The translations under genes and the position numbers were made by a program. From the NCBI GenBank assembly GCA_011523505.1, contig WTGP01000019.1, positions 200,523 to 264,522 of the forward strand: a DNA stretch of 64,000 nucleotides, in the 5' to 3' direction. Below, piece after piece: positions 57,101 through 64,000 of the stretch. Numbering within the stretch: position 1 is the first letter of the stretch; each line of letters begins with the position of its first letter. Source of the stretch: Gammaproteobacteria bacterium (GTDB lineage: Bacteria; Pseudomonadota; Gammaproteobacteria; Steroidobacterales; Foliamicaceae). The notes under the pieces were generated by a model. It saw only the letters and a list, made by a program, of their open reading frames with translations. It made no database searches and was not told where the DNA came from.

Positions 57101-58606
57101 GTGAATCCATCGACGATCCACACGAGCGCGCTCAACGGCGTCGACGCCCCCAGCGTCACCGTGGAAGTGGGCATCACCAACGGACTGCCGGGCATCACCA
57201 TCGTGGGCCTGGCCAGGAAGGAAGTTCGGGAAAGCGCCTCGCGGGTGCGCCACGCGCTGCGGAGTTCGAAATTCGAGATGCCGCTGAGCAGCATCACGGT
57301 AAACCTGGCGCCCGTGGAGTTGCCCAAGAGCGGCGGACGCTACGACATCCCCATTGCGCTGGGGATCCTGGCGGCAAGCAAGCAGATCGACCCGGCGATA
57401 CTGGCGGGGGTGGAGTTCCTCGGCGAGTTGGCGCTGACCGGCGCGCTGCGGCCCGTCCCAGGCGTGCTGCCTTCGTTGCTCGCGGCCTCCCGGCGCGGCA
57501 GGACGCTGTTTCTGCCCAAGGCCAACTCCTCCGAGGCGGGGCTGGTGAAGGCGGCGCGCGCGGTAGCGGTGACCGACCTCAGGCAGCTTGTGGACTGCCT
57601 TTACGCGCATGGCGAACCCGAGCGCGTCGCCTACAGCGGCGACCGCGTCCGGGCGGCGGCATACCCCGAGCTGAAAGACGTGATTGAAATGGCGCAGGCC
57701 AAGCGGGCAATGGAGATCGCCGCGGCCGGGGGGCATAACCTGCTGTTGAGCGGACCGCCGGGCGCGGGCAAGAGCATGCTGGCCAAGCGCTTTCCCGGCC
57801 TCCTTCCGCCCATGAGCGAGGAGGAAGCGCTGGAAACCGCGAGCCTGCATTCGCTCAAGGGCATCACGCTGGAGGAGAGCTGGCGGCGGCGGCCCTTCCG
57901 CAACCCCCATCACACCTGCTCGGTCGCCGCGCTGGTCGGCGGCGGCGCGCGGCCCACTCCGGGCGAAATCTCCCTCGCCCACAACGGGGTGCTGTTCCTC
58001 GACGAGTTGCCGCAGTTCCGCCGAGACGCCCTGGAATCCCTGCGCGAACCGCTGGAAACCCGCAACATCGTGGTGTCCAGGGCCCGTTACACGGTCACCT
58101 TTCCGGCGCGCTTCCAGTTGCTGGCGGCAATGAATCCCTGTCCTTGCGGCTTCGTAGGCGATCCGCAGCGCGAATGCCGTTGCACTCCGGAGGCGGTGCG
58201 CCGCTACCAGGGACGGATATCCGGACCGTTCCTCGACCGCGTCGACCTGCGGGTGCATGTCTGCCGTCCGGCGCGCCCCATCCTGGCCGACGATCCCCGC
58301 GACGGAAATGGAATCTCAAGCGCCCAGGTCCGGACGCGGGTCGTGGAAGCCCGGGAAATACAGATGGACCGAAGCGCGAAATGCAATGCCGAGCTGAAGG
58401 ACGTCGAACTCCGGGTCCACTGCCACCCGCGGCAGGACGGACGAGCCCTGCTTGAGCACGCCGCTGAAAAACTTGCGCTTTCGCCGCGCGCATGCGCACG
58501 AATCCTCAAGGTGGCCCGCACGATCGCCGACCTGGAATCGGCCGTCCGCGTGGCCGAGCGCCACATCGCCGAAGCCCTGGCCCTGCGCGGAAGCGGTTTT
58601 TCCTGA
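57101..58606 (+). CDS. comM: ComM/YifB family AAA+ ATPase (Mg-chelatase-like)
   Basis: A 501 aa protein from a GTG at 57101, preceded by GGAAGG. An N-terminal Lon-like domain (TVEVGITNGLPGITIVGLAR) precedes the Mg-chelatase AAA+ core with Walker A GPPGAGKSMLAKRF and Walker B NGVLFLDELPQF. A zinc-like Cys cluster is in NPCPCGFVGDPQRECRC. ComM is a hexameric helicase that drives branch migration during natural transformation. Together with dprA at 28324-29409 it suggests competence-related recombination genes are maintained. Confidence 0.95.
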   Translation: MNPSTIHTSALNGVDAPSVTVEVGITNGLPGITIVGLARKEVRESASRVRHALRSSKFEMPLSSITVNLAPVELPKSGGRYDIPIALGILAASKQIDPAILAGVEFLGELALTGALRPVPGVLPSLLAASRRGRTLFLPKANSSEAGLVKAARAVAVTDLRQLVDCLYAHGEPERVAYSGDRVRAAAYPELKDVIEMAQAKRAMEIAAAGGHNLLLSGPPGAGKSMLAKRFPGLLPPMSEEEALETASLHSLKGITLEESWRRRPFRNPHHTCSVAALVGGGARPTPGEISLAHNGVLFLDELPQFRRDALESLREPLETRNIVVSRARYTVTFPARFQLLAAMNPCPCGFVGDPQRECRCTPEAVRRYQGRISGPFLDRVDLRVHVCRPARPILADDPRDGNGISSAQVRTRVVEAREIQMDRSAKCNAELKDVELRVHCHPRQDGRALLEHAAEKLALSPRACARILKVARTIADLESAVRVAERHIAEALALRGSGFS

Positions 58607-58627
58607 ATGCGGGCGGCCGCAACCCGA

Positions 58628-58665
58628 TTGACGCTCGGATCGAAATGTGTAAGATTCATACACAT
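58628..58665 (+). promoter_or_regulatory. Promoter overlapped by a palindromic operator, second toxin-antitoxin pair
   Basis: TTGACG (58628-58633) and TAAGAT (58650-58655) are spaced 16 bases apart, a plausible sigma-70 promoter. ATGTGTA (58645-58651) and TACACAT (58659-58665) form a perfect 7-bp inverted repeat around a 7-base centre that covers the -10. The antitoxin ATG is 26 bases downstream. Binding by the antitoxin here would block transcription, the usual autorepression design. Confidence 0.6.
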
Positions 58666-58690
58666 CCGTATCCCTTATGAGTTTTTTTGC

Positions 58691-58966
58691 ATGGCCCGCG
58701 TTCAACTGATCATGCCCGACAAGGACCGGGATCGCTTCGTTCACCAGGCCCGGAGGGAGGGCATGACCCTGAGCGCCTGGCTCCGGGCGGCAGCGCATCA
58801 GAGGCTTGGAAGTCAGCAGGAGTCCCGTCTCTTCCGCAATGCAGAGGATCTGCAGGCGTTCTTCCGCCAGTGCGATGAGCTGGAAGGACCCGAAAAGGAA
58901 CCCGACTGGGAGCAGCACCTGCGGGTGATCGAACAATCTCGCGGACGCGGCTCCTCCGGAACATGA
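58691..58966 (+). CDS. Antitoxin of the second PIN toxin pair
   Basis: A 91 aa protein from the ATG at 58691. The N-terminal half, ARVQLIMPDKDRDRFVHQAR followed by EGMTLSAWLRAAA, looks like a ribbon-helix-helix DNA-binding domain. The C-terminal half is acidic/aromatic (EDLQAFFRQCDELEGPEKEP), as in toxin-binding tails. It overlaps the PIN gene by 4 bases (ATGA). It differs from the Phd-type antitoxin at 14711-14965, so the two pairs are independent families. Confidence 0.8.
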   Translation: MARVQLIMPDKDRDRFVHQARREGMTLSAWLRAAAHQRLGSQQESRLFRNAEDLQAFFRQCDELEGPEKEPDWEQHLRVIEQSRGRGSSGT

Positions 58967-59343
58967 TCTTCGTCGACTCCAATGTCTTCATGTACGTGGT
59001 GGGGCGGCCCCACCCGCTTCGGGAAAACGCCCGGGCGTTCTTCGCCGAGGCACTGAACGACCAGTCCCGTCTATGCACCTCGGCGGAGGTGGTCCAGGAA
59101 ATGTTGCACTACTACCTTCCGGTCGGCCGCATCAGGACGCTGGATGCCGCCCTTGCCCTGGTCGAGAGGACGCGCACCGAGGTTTGGCCGCTGGAACTGG
59201 AGGACGTTACGCTGGCGCGGCAACTCCAGGAACAACTGCCCGCACTGACGGCGCGCGACCTGTGTCATCTCGCCTGCTGCCGCCGGCGCGGCGTCCGCGA
59301 AATCAAGACTTTCGATCGGGCGCTCGGCGCCGTTCGCGTCTAG
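58963..59343 (+). CDS. PIN-domain toxin (VapC family)
   Basis: A 126 aa PIN protein: MIFVDSNVFMYVVGRPHPL with Asp5, TSAEVVQEMLHYYL with Glu, and LTARDLCHLACCRRRGVREI with Asp. These acidic positions form the Mg site of PIN ribonucleases. It is translationally coupled to the antitoxin. Its stop codon overlaps the stop codon of the convergent DUF2909 gene by 4 bases (CTAG). Confidence 0.9.
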   Translation: MIFVDSNVFMYVVGRPHPLRENARAFFAEALNDQSRLCTSAEVVQEMLHYYLPVGRIRTLDAALALVERTRTEVWPLELEDVTLARQLQEQLPALTARDLCHLACCRRRGVREIKTFDRALGAVRV

Positions 59344-59549
59344 CGCCGATAGATGCCGCCGGGCTCGATCAGGCCGAGCCACCAGAACAGGACGATCAGC
59401 AGGAAAAGAGCCGCGGAAAGCGCAACGCGCCAGGCGAGCGAGCGCACCATTCGGCCCGGATCGCCCTTTGCGGACACCATGTGGTACAAACCCGACCCCA
59501 GGCTGGCGATAATAGCCAGCAGCAGCACGACGATGAGTGCTCGAATCAT
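59340..59549 (-). CDS. DUF2909 twin-transmembrane protein
   Basis: A 69 aa membrane protein with two hydrophobic segments (about 3-22 and 41-61). The loop contains YHMVSAKGDPGRMVRSLAWR, and the C-terminal segment has SAALFLLIVLFWWLG. This is the DUF2909 pattern, found beside SURF1 in cytochrome oxidase assembly loci. The ATG at 59549 is used; a longer frame upstream overlaps SURF1. It is divergent from SURF1 with 24 bases between. Confidence 0.85.
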   Translation of the reverse strand: MIRALIVVLLLAIIASLGSGLYHMVSAKGDPGRMVRSLAWRVALSAALFLLIVLFWWLGLIEPGGIYRR

Positions 59550-59573
59550 CTTCCTGTTCCGGCGCGAAACCGC

Positions 59574-60296
59574 ATGATAACTCCGCCTTCCCACCGGCGC
59601 TCCGGCGTCCGCAACCTCCTGCTCATGTTCCTGGGCCTGGCGGTGTTCGGCTCGCTGGGGACCTGGCAATTGAACCGCTCCGCGGAAAGGCGGGCGGTGC
59701 TGGACGCGTTCGAAAGCGCCGAGGCGTCGCCGCCTGTAAGCGGCCTGGAGTCGGTGCCGGCCGGCGGAGACAACACGCGGGTGCGCCTGACCGGGCGCTA
59801 CCTGGCGGATACCCAGGTTTTACTCGACAACATGACCCACGAGGGCATGCGGGGCTACCACGTCCTGACGCCGCTCGAAACGGCCGGCGGCCTGGTGATG
59901 GTGAATCGTGGTTTTTTGGCCGGCGGGCCGGACCGTTCGGAACTGCCCGGCCTGGCGGTAAGCGGCGGCGAGCGCGAGGTGGTCGGAATTGCGGTCCCGT
60001 ACTTCCGGCGGGGCCTACGCCTGGAGGAAGAGGCCGCGGAGGCCGCCTGGCCGCGACGGATGGTCTATCCGACCGCCGATCAGTTGCGCGGCCTGTTCGA
60101 TTCGGCGCTGCCCGATTACCAGGTCCTGCTGGACGGCGAAGAGCCGGACGGTTACGTGCGGGCCTGGCGTCCCTACGGCATGGCGCCGGAGCGGCATCTG
60201 GCCTACGCCGTGCAATGGTACGGCCTGGCCGCGGCCGCTGCCGGGATCTGGCTGGCGGTAACCTTGAGACGCGGGAGAAAGCGGGATGCGAATTAA
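59574..60296 (+). CDS. SURF1 family cytochrome oxidase biogenesis protein
   Basis: A 240 aa protein from the ATG at 59574. The family layout is clear: an N-terminal membrane segment with LLMFLGLAVFGSLGTWQLNR, then VRLTGRYLADTQVLLDNMTH, GYHVLTPLETAGGLVMVNRG, and a C-terminal membrane segment preceded by HLAYAVQWYGLAAAA. SURF1 delivers haem a during assembly of haem-copper oxidases. A SCO-like gene overlaps its end by 11 bases; oxidase subunits are not in the window. Confidence 0.93.
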   Translation: MITPPSHRRSGVRNLLLMFLGLAVFGSLGTWQLNRSAERRAVLDAFESAEASPPVSGLESVPAGGDNTRVRLTGRYLADTQVLLDNMTHEGMRGYHVLTPLETAGGLVMVNRGFLAGGPDRSELPGLAVSGGEREVVGIAVPYFRRGLRLEEEAAEAAWPRRMVYPTADQLRGLFDSALPDYQVLLDGEEPDGYVRAWRPYGMAPERHLAYAVQWYGLAAAAAGIWLAVTLRRGRKRDAN

Positions 60297-60861
60297 TTCA
60301 AAGCAACTCCAGATCATTGCGATTGCCGCACTGTTCCTGGTTCCGGTGATCGTCGCCTGGTTCCTGTACTCGGGCCGGGCCGGACTTGATCCGGGTCCGG
60401 ACGCTCATGGCGTGCTGGCCGACCCCCCGGTCGAGCTCGGGGACATCGAGCTTCCGCCGGGCGGCGACGCCGGCGCCGAGGGCCGCCTGACCGGGCGCTG
60501 GACCTTCCTCTACCTCGAGCGGGACGAATGCGGGTCTGCCTGCGAGGAAGCGCTGATCCGCATGCGCCAGGTCCGGCTGGCGCTGGGCAAGGACGCGAAC
60601 CGGGTGCAGCGCGTGTTCCTGCCTGTGGTCGGGGACCCGGATTACGAACTGGCGGCGCAAGCCTTCCCGGGCATGGTGGTACTGCCCGCCGGCGCGCCCG
60701 GGCGCAGCGAGTTGATCGAGCGCATCGGAGCCCGCCAGCCGGGAGAGGTCCTGCTGGTGGACCCGCTCGGCAACCTGATTCTGAGCTATCCGCCCGGACT
60801 TGATCCCGACGGCCTGTTCCGCGACGCGAAGCACCTGCTGAGGCTGTCGAAGATCGGCTGA
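60286..60861 (+). CDS. SCO1/SenC-like thioredoxin-fold protein
   Basis: A 191 aa membrane-anchored protein: one N-terminal segment (8-28), a short linker, and a thioredoxin-like domain with ERDECGSACEEAL, where Cys82 and Cys86 form the SCO-type CxxxC. The domain continues to GEVLLVDPLGNLILSYPPGL. The copper-ligand His that classical SCO proteins have well after CxxxC is not seen; the only later His is near the C-terminus (DAKHLL). It may be a thiol-disulfide partner for CuA-site maturation rather than a copper carrier. It is coupled to SURF1. Confidence 0.8.
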   Translation: MRINSKQLQIIAIAALFLVPVIVAWFLYSGRAGLDPGPDAHGVLADPPVELGDIELPPGGDAGAEGRLTGRWTFLYLERDECGSACEEALIRMRQVRLALGKDANRVQRVFLPVVGDPDYELAAQAFPGMVVLPAGAPGRSELIERIGARQPGEVLLVDPLGNLILSYPPGLDPDGLFRDAKHLLRLSKIG

Positions 60862-60878
60862 CGCGGCGGGGTTCCCGC

Positions 60879-63032
60879 ATGGACGTTACCCATATTCTTG
60901 AACCGCTGAACACCGCCCAGCGCGAGGCGGTCACGGCCGGCGAGCAGCCGGTCCTGGTGCTGGCCGGCGCGGGCAGCGGCAAGACGCGCGTGCTCGTGCA
61001 TCGCGCCGCCTGGCTGGTCGCCGCCCACGGCGCGTCGCCGTGGAACCTCTACGCCGTCACCTTCACCAACAAGGCCGCCAACGAGATGCGCACGCGCATC
61101 GAAACGCTGCTCGAGACACCCACCCGCCAGCTCTGGATCGGCACCTTCCACGGCCTGGCGCACCGGCTCCTGAGGCGGCACTGGAGCGAAGCGGGGCTGC
61201 GGCAGGACTTCCAGATTCTCGACGCCTCCGATCAGCTTCGGCTGATCAAGCGGCTGCTGAGCGACGAGCGCATCGACGAGCGGATGATCACGCCTCAGTC
61301 GCTTCAGTACTTCATTTCCGGCGCCAAGGAGGCGGGCCTGCGGCCCAAGCAGGCGCCCGCCGGCTCCGCCCCCTACGGCGAAGAGAGGAAGCAGCTTTAC
61401 GCCCTTTACCAGAAGCGTTGCGAGACCTACGGGCTGGTGGATTTCGGCGAACTGCTGATGCGCTCCACGGAACTCCTGCAGGACTCTTCCGAACTGCTGG
61501 CCCGCTACCGGGAACGCTTTCGCTGGCTGCTGGTGGACGAGTTCCAGGACACCAACGGTGTCCAGTACGACTGGCTGAAGCTGCTGTGCGGAACCAGCGG
61601 CGTGCCTTTCGCGGTAGGCGACGACGACCAGTCCATCTATCGCTGGCGCGGGGCGCAAGTCGAGAACATCCGGCATTACACCCGCGACTTCCGCGACGTG
61701 CGGATGGTGCGGTTGGAGCGCAACTACCGCTCCACGGCAACCATCCTCAAGGCGGCAAACGCGGTCATCGCGAACAACGCCTCACGGTTCGGCAAGAAAC
61801 TGTGGACCCGCGGGGACCGGGGCGCTCCCGTGCGCCTGTTCGCCGCCTACAACGAATGGGACGAGGCCAACCAGGTCGTAAGCCGCGCGCGCGAACACGA
61901 CACGGGTTCCCTGCGCGACCTGGCCGTGCTGTACCGCTCCAACGCCCAGTCGCGGGTGTTCGAGGAAGCGCTGGTGGGCGCGGGCATTCCCTACCGCGTC
62001 TACGGGGGCCTGCGGTTCTTCGAGCGGGCCGAGATCAAGGACGCCCTCGCCTATCTGCGCCTGGTGGCCAACCGGGGCGACGACCCTTCGTTCGAGCGGG
62101 TAGTGAACAACCCGCCGCGCAGGATCGGCGAGGCCACCATGCGCGCGGTTCGCGGTTACGCCAGACGCCACGCGCTGACCCTCTGGGACGCCGCCGGGCG
62201 GTCCGAACAGTTCCTCAACTCCCGGGCGGCCGGCGCGCTCAAGGGTTTTCTGGCCCTGATCGACTCGCTGACCGAGGACACAGCGCACCTGGAACTCGGC
62301 GAACAGGTCAGCCGGGTCGTGCGCGGCAGCGGCCTGATCGAGAGGCTGACGGCCTCGGGCAGCGAAACCGACCGCATGCGGGTCGAAAACCTCGACGAAC
62401 TGGTGAACGCCGCGCAGATGATCGAGGAATCCATGCAGGACCAGCCGGCGTCGCCGCTCAACGCCTTCCTCGCCCACGCGGCCCTGGAGAGCGGCGAGGA
62501 CGGCGCGGAGGACGACGACGCGGTGCAGCTGATGACCATGCACGCCGCCAAGGGCCTCGAGTTTCCGGTCGTGTTCCTGACGGGCATGGAAGAGGGCCTG
62601 TTCCCGCACAGCCGTTCGATGCAAAGCGAGGCGGAACTGGAGGAGGAGCGCAGGCTGTGCTACGTGGGCATCACCCGGGCGATGACGGAACTCAACCTGA
62701 GCTATGCCGACGTTCGCCGGCTGCGCGGCCAGGAGCACCGCAACCGCCCTTCGCGCTTTCTCTCGGAGATTCCGGCGGGACTGCTCGAGGAAGTGCGCCC
62801 CCAGCCCAACGTATCGCTGCCCGTGCGCATGGGCGGAGCGGCTGCGGGAACGGACGGACCCGACGCGGGGGCGGGACCGGCGCTTGGCCAGCGGGTCTCG
62901 CATCCGAAGTTCGGCGACGGGGTAGTGCTCAACCGCGAAGGCGCGGGCGACCATGCGCGGGTGCAGGTCAATTTCGAGCGGCACGGATCAAAATGGCTGG
63001 TCGTGGCCTATGCGCGCCTGGAATTGATATAG
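60879..63032 (+). CDS. uvrD: UvrD/Rep-family DNA helicase (helicase II)
   Basis: A 717 aa superfamily 1 helicase. The Q motif LNTAQREAVTAG and Walker A VLAGAGSGKTRVLVHR are near the N-terminus. Motif Ia is TFTNKAANEMRTRI, Walker B is LLVDEFQDTN, motif III is AVGDDDQSIYRWRGA, and the C-terminal motifs include RLERNYRST and VQLMTMHAAKGLEFPVVFLT followed by VGITRA. A tudor-like tail (RVSHPKFGDGVVLNREGAG) is typical of UvrD. It unwinds DNA in excision and mismatch repair. Confidence 0.95.
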   Translation: MDVTHILEPLNTAQREAVTAGEQPVLVLAGAGSGKTRVLVHRAAWLVAAHGASPWNLYAVTFTNKAANEMRTRIETLLETPTRQLWIGTFHGLAHRLLRRHWSEAGLRQDFQILDASDQLRLIKRLLSDERIDERMITPQSLQYFISGAKEAGLRPKQAPAGSAPYGEERKQLYALYQKRCETYGLVDFGELLMRSTELLQDSSELLARYRERFRWLLVDEFQDTNGVQYDWLKLLCGTSGVPFAVGDDDQSIYRWRGAQVENIRHYTRDFRDVRMVRLERNYRSTATILKAANAVIANNASRFGKKLWTRGDRGAPVRLFAAYNEWDEANQVVSRAREHDTGSLRDLAVLYRSNAQSRVFEEALVGAGIPYRVYGGLRFFERAEIKDALAYLRLVANRGDDPSFERVVNNPPRRIGEATMRAVRGYARRHALTLWDAAGRSEQFLNSRAAGALKGFLALIDSLTEDTAHLELGEQVSRVVRGSGLIERLTASGSETDRMRVENLDELVNAAQMIEESMQDQPASPLNAFLAHAALESGEDGAEDDDAVQLMTMHAAKGLEFPVVFLTGMEEGLFPHSRSMQSEAELEEERRLCYVGITRAMTELNLSYADVRRLRGQEHRNRPSRFLSEIPAGLLEEVRPQPNVSLPVRMGGAAAGTDGPDAGAGPALGQRVSHPKFGDGVVLNREGAGDHARVQVNFERHGSKWLVVAYARLELI

Positions 63033-63074
63033 TTCCGCCGAGCCTTTGTGCTCTAAGCCCATGCGCTTGAACAA

Positions 63075-64000
63075 ATGAAGATACTGATCCTCGGGGCCGG
63101 CGTCGTGGGCTCCACGATCGCCGAGCGTCTTTCCCGCGAACCCGAAAACGAGATCACCATCGTGGATCTCGACGCCGACATCCTGCGGTCCATACACGAA
63201 CGCATGGACGTGCGCACCGTTGCCGGCCACGCCTCGCGGCCCGGGGTGCTGGACCACGCCGGGGCCGGCGGCGCGGACCTGGTCATCGCGGTTACCGGCA
63301 ACGACGAAGTGAACATGGTGGCCTGCCAGGTCGTGCATTCGCGCTACCGCGAGTTCGAGGACGGCGCGAGGCGGCGCACCAAGATTGCGCGCCTGCGTTA
63401 TACCGAGTACAGCGGGATCGCCGCGCTGTTCGGCCCTGATGGATTGCCGGTGGACGTTGCCATAGCCCCGGAAGACCTGATTACGCGTTACGTGGAGCAA
63501 CTCATCCGCTTCCCCGGCGCCTCGCAGGTACTGGAGTTTTCCAACGGCCGGGCGCTGTTGCTGGGCGCCGAGGCCAGGGCCGGCTCCTGGCTGGTGGGCA
63601 GGACTCCCGCCGAACTGGGCGAGCGCAAGATCAAGGGGCGGATCGCCGCGGTGTACCGCTCCGGTCAATCCCAGACAGTCAACGGCCGGACCGTCATCGA
63701 GAACGGCGACGATGTGTACTTCATCGCCGGCTCGGACGAGGTCCGGCCCCTGCTCTCGGCGCTGCGGCCCGAACCTCAGGACGTGCGCAACATCATGATT
63801 GCGGGGGGCGGCAACATCGGCGCGAGAGTGGCCGAGTCGCTGCAGAACCACTTCCAGGTGAAGCTGATCGAGCGGTCGGCCACACGCGCGCGGCAGGTGG
63901 CCGAACGGCTCGGCCGAGTCATCGTGCTGCACGGCGACGCCACCCACGAGGAACTCCTGATCGAGGAGAACATCGAGCGCATGGATGCCTTCGTGGCGCT
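63075..64000 (+). CDS. trkA: Trk potassium uptake regulatory protein TrkA, 3' part beyond window
   Basis: The frame is open from the ATG at 63075 to the window edge (308 codons). An N-terminal RCK/Rossmann domain starts MKILILGAGVVGSTIAERLS and contains EITIVDLDADIL. A TrkA-C-like domain has AGSWLVGRTPAELGERKIKG. A second Rossmann domain starts NIMIAGGGNIGARVAESLQN. TrkA is the NAD-binding peripheral subunit that gates the TrkH/TrkG potassium channel. About 150 residues are missing compared with the usual length of about 458. Confidence 0.95.
   Translation, partial: MKILILGAGVVGSTIAERLSREPENEITIVDLDADILRSIHERMDVRTVAGHASRPGVLDHAGAGGADLVIAVTGNDEVNMVACQVVHSRYREFEDGARRRTKIARLRYTEYSGIAALFGPDGLPVDVAIAPEDLITRYVEQLIRFPGASQVLEFSNGRALLLGAEARAGSWLVGRTPAELGERKIKGRIAAVYRSGQSQTVNGRTVIENGDDVYFIAGSDEVRPLLSALRPEPQDVRNIMIAGGGNIGARVAESLQNHFQVKLIERSATRARQVAERLGRVIVLHGDATHEELLIEENIERMDAFVA

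Overview
The window is about 64 kb of high-GC chromosomal DNA from a gammaproteobacterium-like organism. I base this on gene content and order: an ATP synthase operon I-B-E-F-H-A-G-D-C that leads on to glmU-glmS, a HemX-HemY pair, UbiK beside ComM, def-fmt-rsmB divergent from dprA-topA-tsaC, and SURF1/SCO assembly factors. Two PIN-domain toxin-antitoxin pairs, three large TonB-dependent receptors and a GPP34 protein suggest an environmental or symbiotic lineage rather than an enteric one. The genus cannot be named from sequence alone. No rRNA, tRNA, CRISPR array or insertion sequence was recognised.

Region 1-20.5 kb is almost entirely minus strand. Reading leftward from 20.5 kb there are two copies of one four-gene cassette: an ECF sigma factor, a FecR-type anti-sigma regulator, a TonB-dependent receptor with an N-terminal STN signalling domain, and a secreted protein of 511 aa. 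That last protein has two degenerate aspartyl-protease-like halves followed by TPR-like helices. Copy B (20484 to 12955) is interrupted on the opposite strand by a Phd/VapC pair. Copy A (12841 to 6299) is compact and runs into a MoxR ATPase/DUF58/BatA-like/VWA cluster that continues off the left edge. Together this looks like duplicated cell-surface signalling and uptake machinery feeding an envelope chaperone-like cluster.

Region 20.6-43 kb is mostly housekeeping: argS, a SPOR protein, a PLP desulfhydrase/deaminase, a TauE exporter, DUF4390, rsmB-fmt-def, dprA, topA-tsaC, a GPP34 protein, tag, a small acidic Cys-containing secreted peptide resembling HvfA-type metallophore precursors, aroE, gor, a FAH-family hydrolase, xthA, glmS, glmU and an amidase. 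The amidase and a small cluster of DnaA-box-like 9-mers sit between glmU and atpC.

Region 43.2-50.1 kb is the complete F1Fo ATP synthase operon. It is followed by about 1.2 kb of conspicuously AT-rich DNA (50.29-51.48 kb) with two unrecognised small membrane proteins, then an orphan TonB-dependent receptor. Region 54.4-64 kb holds hemY-hemX, ubiK, comM, a second PIN toxin-antitoxin pair with a clear palindromic promoter/operator, DUF2909, SURF1, a SCO-like protein, a UvrD-family helicase and the start of trkA, which runs off the right edge.

The strongest candidates for undescribed biology are the duplicated sigma/FecR/receptor/pseudo-protease cassette, the orphan Cys-Gly peptide at 34.2-34.5 kb, and the AT-rich islet at 50.3-51.5 kb.
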